Shown: piece after piece, positions 1 through 10,573 of the stretch
Layout: each line of letters starts with the position of its first letter
How positions within the stretch are numbered: the first letter of the stretch is position 1
NCBI GenBank assembly: GCA_002633005.1
Contig: NMRA01000493.1
Location: 173,647-237,646 of the forward strand
From: Phoronis australis
Taxonomy: Eukaryota > Phoronida > Phoronidae
Direction of reading: 5' to 3'
Length of the DNA stretch: 64,000 nucleotides
Program-made: the position numbers and the translations under genes
Notes under the pieces: generated by a model
Told to the model about the DNA's origin: nothing
Seen by the model: the letters and a program-made list of their open reading frames with translations, nothing else
Databases searched by the model: none

Positions 1-59
1 ACCTTTCGGAGAAGGAGTAGAAAGAGAGTGTTGAACCTTTAACAGAAGAAATCCGAACA

Positions 60-3000
60 TCACTCATTCTTTGCAAGACACGCTGATGAGATTTGAAAGG
101 GAAAGGAGGGTGTCATAAAAACAATAAATTTGCTATCGCCCACGGCTGAGGGTGCACCAGCTGCATCATGAATTCTGTGGACACCACTGAAACCTGTAGA
201 CAATGTGTCATCATAGTCTCCATAGCGGTACATATTGATGCTATCTCCTGCAACTTCCTCACCACCAAACTCTTCATCTCCAAATCCAACATCGCTAATA
301 TCCACATCATCAAGGATACTTTCTGGACTGCAACAAGAGAAAGCGTGATGATCTTGCCCTTTAGAATTTCAGAAACGACACAACACCTAGCTCCCGTAAC
401 GCACTTGAAGAACTACTAAGTAACAGGGCTCGCATTATGTGCACTGGAGAACAGTTAAATACAGTTCGTTCAGAATTCAAATGTTTTATACATACAGCGT
501 TTGATGACGCCTTACGATGCCTTCTTTAGTCATTTTGCAAGACCTAATGGTTAGTACTGTGAAAGGATTTCTGTCCTGTCAGGGCTTCCAACCTGAGATT
601 CATTGCTGTCCATGCACTGAGCTATTATGATCAATCGTCAGTAGAAGATATATTTCAATAAATACATTAACATTGTCAGCACTGAAAAATAATGATGTAT
701 TTTTATTAAAAATTGGATAACTCATAATTTAAATGTGTACACAATGGTTATGTTGCACTTACAGTTATCGTCCAGGTCATCGCATGCTAGGTCCTCAGAA
801 ACATCAATAGCCTGTAATATAGAGAGTCAAAAATGTTCGAGTGTTTCTCTTTTAAAGCATTGGTCAGTCTGTATTTATTGGATTTCACCACATATCGCCT
901 AACCACGATTAAGTTATGATAAAAAAAGCAATCCATGTACCGCATGGTCTCTGTATTTAGAACTCAGAAAACAGATTTGGGAAATTCTATCCAGAACACA
1001 CACTTATGACTTGATGTCACAAATTTCATGGATTGCCTATGCTACTGATAAAAACTCCTCAAAATCCCAACGTTGCCTTTGAATATAAACTTTTAAATTA
1101 TACAGCAATCAACTTCAAAAAAGAAAAAAATATCTAATTCGGTGCAAAGACATGTATGTGCAAATGCAATCAGTGAATTCAACTCTGCCCACACTATATT
1201 CAAATAAGTTGGGAATACCTATGTGTCACGCTAAAAACACAAATATGACAAGATTAGTTGCAGGATGACCTATAAAACCATACCTAATAGGTGGTATTTA
1301 GTCAAAAGGGTCACCAAAACTGCTGCCCATATCCTTTTTGATGTATTTAGTTTTAGTTACATCTTTGCAAATCACAAATATATATAGTGCATGTAAACAG
1401 AGTATGCAAAATTCAGTCATGCTTAGAAGAGAAACCTGTGCACGCCATTCCTGACCATACCAGACATGTAGAAAAATGCATTTTATTGGAATATACCATG
1501 CAAAATATATGCACAAAATATTTCACAATTCAATCATCAGTTAGAACACTAAATAGTTTGTTGTCAAGATAATTCATGAGCACTGACTAGTTCTCTCAAA
1601 TTTTGAAGATCAGGGGCCTGTTCCAACAGAACTGACTTAGCTAAGACAATTTTCAACTTTTAGTAAATTTTAAAATAAAGTTAAATTTGTCTCAAAACCA
1701 ATTCAAGAAATCCAAGAAAGTGTTTGACATAAGTTTTGTCTTAACTTACCAAAATTGGAAGTTTCAAAGTTTGGAAGTTAAAGACAAATCTTATACTTAA
1801 GTCAAAAATGATCTTGTCAATTTCTTGGAACAGACTCCAGTACTTTCACATCACCTTTGTAATGAATGGCCTGGATACAAACATCAAGGTTTCGTTGTCA
1901 CAGACAGAATCAATTGCATCGATTCCAGAAAGCTCAAGCCCACTGAAAGTATACCATTGCCATAATCACATTTAGGTGATAAAGAAAGTTACCACGAGTT
2001 CAACATTTGTCAGCAACTAATCGAGGGTGCCAGGCAGTCATACATACAGACTTTGAGTCATAAGCACAAAACACTACATCATTTGGAAGAACGCTTCATT
2101 TATACATACAAACCACAACATGATGTGTTCAAACGGACAGTCATGCACACAAAATAACTAATCAGATATACAAATAACATGTAAGAACATAGTTCTTCTA
2201 CAGATACATTTTATGTTGCCATTTTGCTTAGTGCTAGACTCCTTGGGAAAACGAATGATGACCACCATCACTAGAAAATGTTTACGTAATTATGTGATAT
2301 TACTTCATACCCCTGTTTTTTGTTTTATCTGTTTCTTTCAAGTTGGTTTACATGCATGAATTTTTGTTCATACATTTGATATGGTTTGTATCTACGATTC
2401 AAGTGTTATTATGAATAATGGTTCGTACATATGAATCGAAGTTTGCATGTTTGATTGCCTTGTTCTCGTTAAACAGGGATATTTCAATTGGTACAGTTTA
2501 GAAGCTCATAATTGTGAGAGACATGGTCAAATAAGCCTACGGCTTTTACATTTTCACTCTTGACATCCCAAGGCTTAATGAGTGCAAGCTCAGTAATATT
2601 TCTAACACTGGCAAGCTGGAATGATTTGATTTAAATTAGTAACCCTCACAAAAAACTGACTTGGAGTTTTCAACAAATGCAATTTTCCATGTCATGTATT
2701 GTCGTAGACACGAATACTAGTAGGTGAAGATGTAGACAATATGCTTTCACTGAAAAAATAATTTATAGAATACCTTTGAACAAACTGGGGAGTTGCAGGT
2801 GTTGCTGATACGGCTTTAGGTTCTGACTCTGTGGACACTTGTCTAGACATTGTTGAAAATCTTTCACTTTGTGCCACTTCAAACCTACAGTGCAAAAATG
2901 AAATTACAATAACATAGTTATTAACTACAGGTACAGATGTCAAAGCATACAGGTGTTACAATTCGCCGCCATAATAACAACCAAACTACATGAATATCCA

Positions 3001-4590
3001 CCACAAAAAATGTGAGTGCAATTCATTACTAAATTTCTTGTTGCGAATTGGAATTTGGTACCAAAAATTATCCTCAGTTAATGTATTTTTGAATTTTGAA
3101 AATTGATCAACGAACGTTTGTGCTTTTACTTTGTTAACCTTTGTAGGGCAGCGAAATTTTGATTAATGGGGTTTTAGCTGTGGATTTTCTTCCAGATCTC
3201 GCATATTATCTTTGAAGAAGGTAGGCCTCTTGATCTCTGATTATAATACCACTTAATGTCAATACACATAGGTCTGCAAATAAGGTACAACAAGATAACA
3301 AGGCTACAAATCCATGAGACATGACTTTGTACCTACTTTGCAAGTACTCAACCTGGCAAAATGCACAGCTTGCCACTAAAACAGAATTGCTGTCTGAACT
3401 GGGCCATAACTGGTGGCACAGGGGGTTCCAGGGGCAGCAAGAAGCCTTTTGGCAACTCGTACCTCGCACGAACTAAACCATCAAAGTCATGCTGCCTTAA
3501 GTACCTTTATAACATAGACATGGTCACCTTAGGAGGCTGTCGATGTCTTTAATTCCTTCCAACTTGAATAAATACTTTGGTAATCAAGATTTCTTTCCGA
3601 TTCGTTTCTTTGTTCATCTACAATATCATTTTGCACAGGTATGAGTGGTACAACCCTTGCGGCCAAGTTTCAAGCACTAGCACACTCTGGTGATCACCAG
3701 TGTAGTGCTTTAATGATTGATTTACTCCGTCATGGAGGTCAATCTCAATGTGATTTCAAAACGCTACAGCAATGATTCAATCAATACAGAATTGGGCCAG
3801 TTTCCCAAAAATGATCAGTCCATGATTTTGTTACCGTAACGAAGGACAGAAAATCGACTCCTAATGCCCGTTCGTATTTGACCGAGCTGGGAAGAGTTTA
3901 AGACATTACCATTCCCCTAAGGTATCCCCCTATCTGCAAAAGTTCGTTGCAGCAACATGACTTCGATGGTTTAATCAATGTGGCACAATTCGCCAAAAAA
4001 CTTCCAACTGGTGGAGGGCCTATTGGACAACTGCCATCTCTACTGCAGTCAGATGAGACGGTGGTACTATCTCAAAGTAATAATGCTTTGCAATTTCTCT
4101 TAGTGTTTCAAGAATTATCAACTGCAAACAACTAAACAAGTCGTCAATATAAGTAGGTCATAGGCTTAGCCACAAGTATAGGCTTAGCCGCTTAGCTAAA
4201 TGTCAACAGACAATGCAACTCGGTGAATTTTATGTCTGACAGTTTAACTTTCACACTCTTCACTTTCTCAGTGAGTTCTCGGACCATTACTTTATTAGAT
4301 GGAGGTGATTTTAATAAGCTGGGGCCGCGCAATGTCCCGATAACTACCGAAGTATGCAGGACCGAACAAGTACTTACCGTACGCATGATCAAGCTATCGT
4401 TTGGCCAGCTCGGAATTAGTGACGGATAGCTCACTTCTATAAGAGATTCCCAGCGGCAGTGCTCTGTACCCAGATAAATGCGTCGTTTATTAACTTTCAG
4501 CTGCAAGACTTGCCTTCTTTTCTTTCTAACTGAGTCGGTTAGCTTAGACGAATGCCCCATTTTCTTGCCCAGCTTTCCACTGTCCGACAT
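60..4590 (-). CDS. Unrecognised acidic multi-exon protein gene, incomplete model
   Basis: I do not recognise this protein. A likely start is the ATG at 4590 (context ACAAGATGTCGG). The first exon is 4590-4435 (donor gtgagc) or 4590-4378 (donor gtaagtact) and encodes a basic stretch, RKKRRQ, followed by KRRIYLGTEHCRWESL. Further splice-flanked exons on the same strand are 2884-2774 (Ser/Thr/Glu-rich), 1942-1855 (GLELSGIDAIDSVCDNE) and 811-763 (EDLACDDLDD). The last seen starts at 327 and is very acidic (DDVDISDVGFGDEEFGGEEV), reading to a stop at 60 unless it splices earlier. Exons 2884-2774, 1942-1855 and 811-763 join in frame (phases 2, 0, then 1 left over). The joins from the first exon to 2884 and from 763 to 327 do not match in phase, so at least one small exon is missing at each. 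Acidic composition and good splice sites support a real gene. Function is unknown. Confidence 0.5.
1612..1838. mobile_element. MITE with CTGTTCCAA termini
   Basis: The left end reads GGGGCCTGTTCCAACAGAAC and the right end, reverse-complemented, reads GGAGTCTGTTCCAAGAAATT, giving imperfect terminal inverted repeats around an AT-rich centre with TTTAGTAAATTTTAAAATA. A second, truncated copy with the same left half lies at 62752-62870. It has no coding capacity. It sits in an intron, 17 bp downstream (on the minus strand) of the donor of the 1942-1855 exon. Confidence 0.7.
3345..4135. repeat. Two degenerate copies of an unknown coding-like repeat, inverted
   Basis: Positions 3565-3345 (minus) and about 3900-4135 (plus) hold two diverged copies of the same sequence. 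Both encode a QHDFDGL motif followed by a Pro/Leu-rich stretch; the plus copy continues with PIGQLPSLLQSDETVV. The 5' part encodes LEGIKDIDxLLR in the minus copy and in a third copy at 9440-9640. Stops and frame changes interrupt all copies, so these are fossils of a mobile or duplicated coding sequence that I cannot name. Confidence 0.55.
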
Positions 4591-5345
4591 CTTGTCTCGT
4601 ATTGTCTTGCAAAACTGCGTCAGCGATTATTAGCGCAGCACCGTTCTCTGACACGTAGTGTAAATGAATAATAGTCCACTGCAGATCAGCATGATCAAAT
4701 CTCAAGTAATGGTCCAATCATGAAGAATCGTAGAGGTAGGCACAAAATAAACGGTACGAGGTATAAAGCACATTGGGTGGCAAAGTATTCACTCCACAAC
4801 ACTATTGACACTGAATCAGCTGTTCGTTTGTCGAATGACTGAGCGCATGCGCGCATTTATAGTAAGTGAAAGGAAGATAGGCAGGTATAGGTGGTTACCG
4901 TACAAGCTTTTCTTCGTACTTCTTTCAAAAACCATGAATTGGGTCATTTTTTCTGGAAATTCCTTCTCAGGGGGAAGTGAATAACTTTTTAGTAAAGGTT
5001 GAAGGAAGGTACTTTGGTTAGGGATCGTTTAAAACGTATTTTTCACGAGTTTTCGCGGTCCATGCCACTTTAAGGCATTTCAATCAAAATATAGTAGAAA
5101 CGAAATTCAAAGACAACAATGTAAATATCCCTCTTGCTCAACCATCTGGCTAGTTGTATGGAGAGTCTAACTAGCACGACCAGGTAAGGCATGGCAATAT
5201 CAGTTAACACCGTACAATGACCAGAACACAATAGCCAAGCTGAAACAACCGACTCTAACAAAACCTTGAATGCACAGCCACAAGACATGGTTCAGTCAAC
5301 ACAAGGGGATAGTAAGGACTTTGTTATATGCAATCCTGTACTTAC

Positions 5346-8131
5346 ACTGAGGAACGCATCAACATGCATTTCAGAGCAGGGCATGTCACAAATCTTGGCA
5401 GAGAGACGGATGCCCCTTGCAGCAGAGTCTAGACAGTCCAGTTCATCCTTAGACAACGGCCGATCACTGCCTGGTCCCACCAACACAAACTCAATGCAGA
5501 CAGTAGATTGCTTTGTCTCTGCATTCGTCTTGCGAGTCCACAGCGGGAAAGAACGAGCTGCAGCACAGCCTGAGGCAAACACCTCACTTCTTTCACAGAC
5601 AATCTGCAACAGGGAACATTCCTCACAACTAGTTGCCAAAATGGTGTTTTTCTGTGTTTCAAAGGTTTATAACAGAGATGCAAATAATAGAAACATTTAC
5701 AAATTAAGCCAACTCAAGTCCCTGTAATGCGAAACGAAAAAAGAATCCTATCACTGCAAGGAATGTCACGAGACAAATTTTACAAGAGAAAAATGACCAC
5801 TTAGATTTTCATTTTTAGTCAACTTAACAGGGCAAAAAGCAGTTTTAAGTGCTTTACTTGAAGAGCAAAAAATAACACACAACTGCAGCAGCCAAGGTTT
5901 GAACCCAAGATCTTTTGGATGAGAGTGTACAACACTATACACTAAGCTACAAACGCTCTGCTTTTGGTTGAGAGTGTACAACACTATACACTAAGTTACA
6001 AACGCTCTGCTTTTGGTTGAGAGTGTACAACACTATACACTAAGTTACAAACACTCTGCTTTTGGTTGAGAGTGTACAACACTATACACTAAGTTACAAA
6101 CGCTCTGCTTTTGGTTGAGAGTGTACAACACTATACACTAAGCTACATACACTCTGCTTTTGAGGATTTGTAGCAATCTTAACAAATCTTTGAACAATAG
6201 AAATTCAAAATGGCAATTTTAGTAATCACTTTTTCTTCAAATTGAAAAAATACCAGAAGCAACAACTATGTCAATAAGAAATAATTTTGCCAATTTCAAA
6301 CAACAGTGACAACATGTTGCGTTGAACTCCCCTCGGGTAGTAGTGACTGCGATCATATGTTGCAGTGAACTCCACTCGGCTAACAGTGAGTGTGATCGTT
6401 AAGAAACATAAAATGAAGTTCACCTCCATGCCTTTTGAAAGGTGTTGATATGAGTATTCAAAACAAAGAAGTAGTATCAACAACATGCTACTGATGAGCA
6501 TACAGTATGATATAGCAGGACCAGAATGGACACACAAATATATCAATTTGTATTTCCATATAACATTTTTATTGGTTAGAAATGACTGTAGAGAGCAGAA
6601 ACAATTTATTTCTTGCCAGTGCATCATATTCAATAAAACAAATACCACAAAGCATTCGTTGCCCCCAGATGAAGAGTTCTTGACCACTTTACTCAGGTGA
6701 TAAGACTGGGAGGGGGTGTTGTGACGGCTGCACTTGGACGGAAGTGCGGCCACTGTGGCATTTGTAAGCCAAAGGGAGCAGCTGTCAGTTGGACTTGGAT
6801 GTAAGCTGGACACTGCTGCCTTGAATGTCTGAAAAGAAACACTTAATAGTCATAAAGGAGCACGTGTCCCATTTAAAGTGCTTACAAACACCATTTACCC
6901 GTTTTCACACATTGTCAGGATCTCATTAAACCTCTCTTTATAGCGCCGTATATCACAACCGTGAATTCAATGACCCAAAAACAAGCTTAAGAAAAACAAG
7001 ATTCATAGCTCCAGAGACATGAGTGACATATGAACGTACCCAGTGCCAGTGAGTCATGTTCACGAACACGTGAGTTTTTGTAAGTAAAAATTATGCCACG
7101 TCCGCAGTTCTCCGATATCGCACACGAAAGTGAAAAGAGTCACAGCATGCCCAAATACTAAGTTGTCACAACCACTATAAGTGCAACAGCTCGCCATTCC
7201 TTATTATACCATAAACCATGGCAAAATGAGCAGTATCTGCCAACTTACCATGGCAAAATGAGCAGTATCTGCCAACTTACCATGGTAAAATGAGCAGTAT
7301 CTGCCAACTTATCACACAAAACACAATAAAGCCGGTGACTAGTGCTGTGACTGATTGTCCCGATTTTATGTCGCATGTATCGACCAATAAATGGTCATAT
7401 CTCAAGATCAGCTAATCAACCTATTATCAGATAGTGTTTGTGAGTGTGCTGTTCTAATTTGACAGTTGATCGGCTGGTGGAGTTGCTTTATATTTGAGTT
7501 ATAATTGGTGATTTTAAGCACTTTAATGGCATCAGACATAATGAACCAAGGTGTTATCTGCCAACGGTTTCACCAGCACTGCAATAGATATAAACTAGTA
7601 CTAAACCCAGTTTAAAGACCAGTGACTGTGCGATCAAGTTAGGAGGTACAAGCAATACCTGATTCCTTGGGTGATCCCCCACATAGGATAGCAGTGTTCT
7701 CATCTTGGTTGTTCCCAAATAACATTTCCTGTCACTCTCAAAGAGCGAGGTACTTTTTTGCCAGTAATCAGCAACAACTTTAGAGATGAGGTGGTAATTT
7801 TTGTCAAAGTGGCAATTTCATTTACAGCATAGCTCTCAAGAATATTTCTTAATGTTACATTGTAACAGCACACGGAAATGATTGAAAGCTACAAACCAGA
7901 CAGGTAGTACAATGTGTTTCAACCGTTTAGCGCATTCTAAGGACATTTTTAAGTGCCTGTTCATGAACGCTTTCATGCACTTACCTCAGTTGTCACTCGA
8001 TTACCAAACTTGTTCTTTATATCATCAAATGAGATTTTCTGCAGATTTTTAAGCTGACCAATCACAGTCACTGGACAAATATTTGGGTCACATGACTGGA
8101 GGGTGCTACAGAACCTGAGTTCAGTGGGCAT
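5346..8131 (-). CDS. NPEPL1: Probable aminopeptidase NPEPL1, N-terminal three exons only
   Basis: NPEPL1 is a leucyl-aminopeptidase-like protein of peptidase family M17. Three coding exons chain in phase 0: 8131-7985 (49 codons), 6828-6646 (61) and 5603-5346 (86), all with good GT-AG borders. Together they give 196 residues. Recognisable blocks are VIGQLKNLQ, SSLHPSPTDSCSLW with NATVAALPSKCSRHNTPS (exon 2) and ERSEVFASGCAAARSFPLW plus ARGIRLSAKICDMPCSEM (exon 3). These match the N-terminal domain and the start of the catalytic domain of the roughly 520-residue family. The ATG at 8131 lies 4 nt after an acceptor-like TTTCAG, so a non-coding first exon may lie upstream. No exon for the metal-binding core was found between 5346 and the left edge. 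Either it lies outside the window, the gene is truncated, or the assembly is misjoined. Confidence 0.9.
5880..5975 (-). mobile_element. tRNA-derived SINE head
   Basis: Read on the minus strand this has a tRNA-like A box (TAGCTTAGTGTATAGTG) and B box (GGGTTCAAACC) at tRNA-like spacing. It lies in intron 2 of the NPEPL1 gene. Its 5' portion is the seed of the adjoining tandem array. Confidence 0.65.
5921..6163. repeat. 49-bp minisatellite grown from a SINE A-box region
   Basis: About five copies of a 49-bp unit start at 5921, 5970, 6019, 6068 and 6117, with only a few substitutions. Each unit contains the tRNA-like A-box segment CTATACACTAAGTTACAAAC (plus strand), so the Pol III promoter half-element has been multiplied. 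Confidence 0.85.
7216..7311. repeat. 32-bp tandem repeat, three copies
   Basis: Units beginning CCATGG(C/T)AAAATGAGC start at 7216, 7248 and 7280, in intron 1 of the NPEPL1 gene. Confidence 0.85.
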
Positions 8132-8141
8132 GATGCTGAAA

Positions 8142-8680
8142 CAAAATTATTCACTTTCTAAATGGCAGTCCCAGCAGTAACATTCTATTGAGTCAATGAG
8201 TAGCATATTAAGTCATTGATGATTCAATGCCATCCTAGAATGTGTTTAACATAGAACTACGATTTCTTATTTGTTCACAACCTAGATATATTAGAAGGTG
8301 GGCATCATTTTAATATTGGCGAAAAACTTACACATGGTCGGGCATTTTAAATTTGATTGATTTCAGTGATGAAATGACTGTAAATAGAGTTGGCGAACTA
8401 GAAAAGCGAGTGTCCCTTAAAACGAGCCATAACCATTAATAGGTGTGTATGACTGAATGACAGTAGACAAGAAGACATTAGCTTCAACTCAGAGCTAAAC
8501 ATCTTCACTTATCGAATGGAAACATTGAATTCAATCCCATAACTCAACACTACAACCACTCCAGTGGCTGCCATTGTGCTAGGTCAGGATTGCCCTCTGA
8601 CACAGCGCCACCTATAGGTCAGGATAGTTAAGCTCCCAAGCATACTCTCAAAACATTAACTTTTCACTTGTAATTTTTTA
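8142..8680. other. Upstream flank of NPEPL1; no gene seen
   Basis: I see no coding exon or clear repeat here. A CTCF-core-like sequence on the minus strand (CCTATAGGTGGCGCTGT, about 8606-8622) lies between the divergent NPEPL1 and GAN genes. Confidence 0.4.
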
Positions 8681-9330
8681 ATATTGTGAGATTATTATCA
8701 TCATTATTAGTTTATTTGATAATGTACCTACTTACAATAATAAATACAATAATTAGAGCAAGGTACAAAATAAGAAATTTAAAAAAGAACTATATGTAGA
8801 TTATCTGGATAACAACAAAAAGTTAAAAACTTATTTCCATGGTGGTCTATACACAAATTAAAAAAATAAAGCAAATTACGAATAAATAATAAATCCTGAA
8901 TAATTATACAAGAGGAATGAGACATGTGAAACAACTAGCTACATACAGGTGAAAATGAGCTGAAAAGGACTGCAGAATGAAATGACATGATAGAGGACAA
9001 ATAAATAAATAAATAATCAAATAAATAAATTAATAATATAATCAGAGTTATCACTTCTCTCAATCTGGCTAAATAGGTATTGCTTGATTTTTCCTTTAAA
9101 AACATATGAATCTGTAATGTCTCTTAGTTGGCCAGGACGTGAATTCCAAAGAAATATGGTTGAATTTAAAAAAGTTTCAGATCCGTGTGTTTTAACTCTT
9201 GGCTGAATAAAGCCATTATTGCTCCTTCTAGTTCTGTGAGAATGGCCTGGGTTAAATGTTGAAAAGTGACCAACGAGATAATTTGGGGCATTGCCATGAA
9301 CAATTTTATGAGTAAGGTGGAGCACCCCAG
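8680..9330 (-). mobile_element. 5'-truncated non-LTR retrotransposon, reverse transcriptase C-terminus
   Basis: A minus-strand frame of 102 codons (9325-9017) has the layout seen at the C-terminal end of many non-LTR retrotransposon ORF2 proteins: HLTHKIVHGNAPNYL, then TRRSNNG, PRVKTHG, TFLNSTIFLWNSRP and FKGKIKQYLF. A tail with repeated AATA units (about 9000-9035) and AT-rich 3' UTR-like sequence follow to about 8680. Upstream reverse-transcriptase and endonuclease domains are absent, as expected of a dead-on-arrival insertion. Confidence 0.75.
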
Positions 9331-9439
9331 GGGATATGACGTCATGCCACTTGCCGTGAGCAGTGCTAAAAATGGTCAGTTTCCAATTTTGGAACTCAAC
9401 GAGGAACTGCTCGAAAAAAAAGTTTGATGACGGGACTAT

Positions 9440-9640
9440 TTGTTGGAGTTAGAAGGAATTAAAGACATCGACGGCCTCCTAAGGTGTCCTTCCGTGCGCA
9501 AAAGGTACTTATAACAACGCGACTTGGATTTTTTACTTTTTAATCAGTGTAAGGCATAATTCGCTGAAAATCTTCTGGTGTATGAAGCTCCTACAGGAGC
9601 TTTACCGTCTCTACTGGGCCAGCTAGAGACAGTGGTCACT
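9440..9640 (+). repeat. Third copy of the unknown coding-like repeat
   Basis: With two in-frame stops this reads LEGIKDIDGLLRCPSVRK and then EAPTGALPSLLGQLETVV, matching the copies at 3345-3565 and 3900-4135. It is non-functional as it stands. Confidence 0.5.
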
Positions 9641-9915
9641 GTCTAGTAGTATTAATACTAATAGAGGTGACAATAAGTGAATCAGTTAACTAGTAGCACT
9701 AGTACTAGTAGGGGTGACAATAAGTGAATCAGTTAACTAGTAGCACTAGTACTAGTAGAGGTGACAATAAGTGAATCAGTAAGCTAGCAGTACTAGTGCT
9801 AGAAGTGGTGACAATAAGTCAATAATTAAGGTATTAGTAACAGTACTGGTAGAGGTGACAATAAGTGAATCAGTAAGTACTAGTACTAGTAGTCGTATAC
9901 GATAGTACTAGTAGA
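9640..9915. repeat. 48-bp minisatellite
   Basis: About five degenerate units built from GGTGACAATAAGTGAATCAG and runs of ACTAGTA. Confidence 0.8.
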
Positions 9916-10019
9916 TAGCCAGCCAACTAGCTGTATGAAGACTGTGGTCAAAATACATATTTAGTACAGCTTTGTACCAAGGCTAACTAGTAGTGCTGGG
10001 TTAAGTTTTTCACCAAAAC

Positions 10020-10182
10020 AGGGAATTCAGAAAAAAGTGATACATGGGAGGCACACCATAGGGAGCTGGGGGCTATAAATCCCCACTTTTTTAGTGCTGC
10101 ACTGCCCATTTTTATGGGCGGTGCACCACAGGGGGGTTGGGGTAGCCCCTCACTTTTTTCAGTTCTGCCGCCCATGTAATAT
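10020..10182. repeat. Dimeric GC-rich dispersed repeat
   Basis: Two direct half-units of about 66 bp each contain GGGCGGTGCACCAC-like and CCCCACTTTTTT-like blocks. A copy of the same family lies inverted at 49725-49885. It is immediately upstream of the GAN 5' region. Confidence 0.6.
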
Positions 10183-10573
10183 CAAGTGGATGTGCTTGTA
10201 GAGTCGAATCGTGAATAATAACCAGCGCACTTTCACCGATTTTTCAACTACAAACGAAAAAATGAAAAGAAATACTAGTTTAGAATAGGTTTAAATGAAA
10301 AAGGTGAACAGACGGCAAACACCTTCAGTCTTCCTGTTGCTGGTAACTTATTTCAACAGCGCCGCTAGGTGGTCAATATCTCCAGGCAAAAATAATTAAT
10401 ATATATCTACTACATTAGAGCCTCTGTATCAAAGAATGTACATATTCATGCCATGAAAAAATGCAAAATGCTAAATTACTGTTTTAAAATCAAATTAATT
10501 GTTGGCATTTATGATTAGCAGGCTGATAACAAGGAAAGGTGATAAATTACTGACATTAATTTGACCTGAAACA

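Noticed and set aside
380-443. Possible exon of the left-hand gene (HIMRALLLSSSSSALREL)
   Set aside because: The acceptor is good and the incoming phase fits, but no donor gives the outgoing phase needed for the exon at 327.
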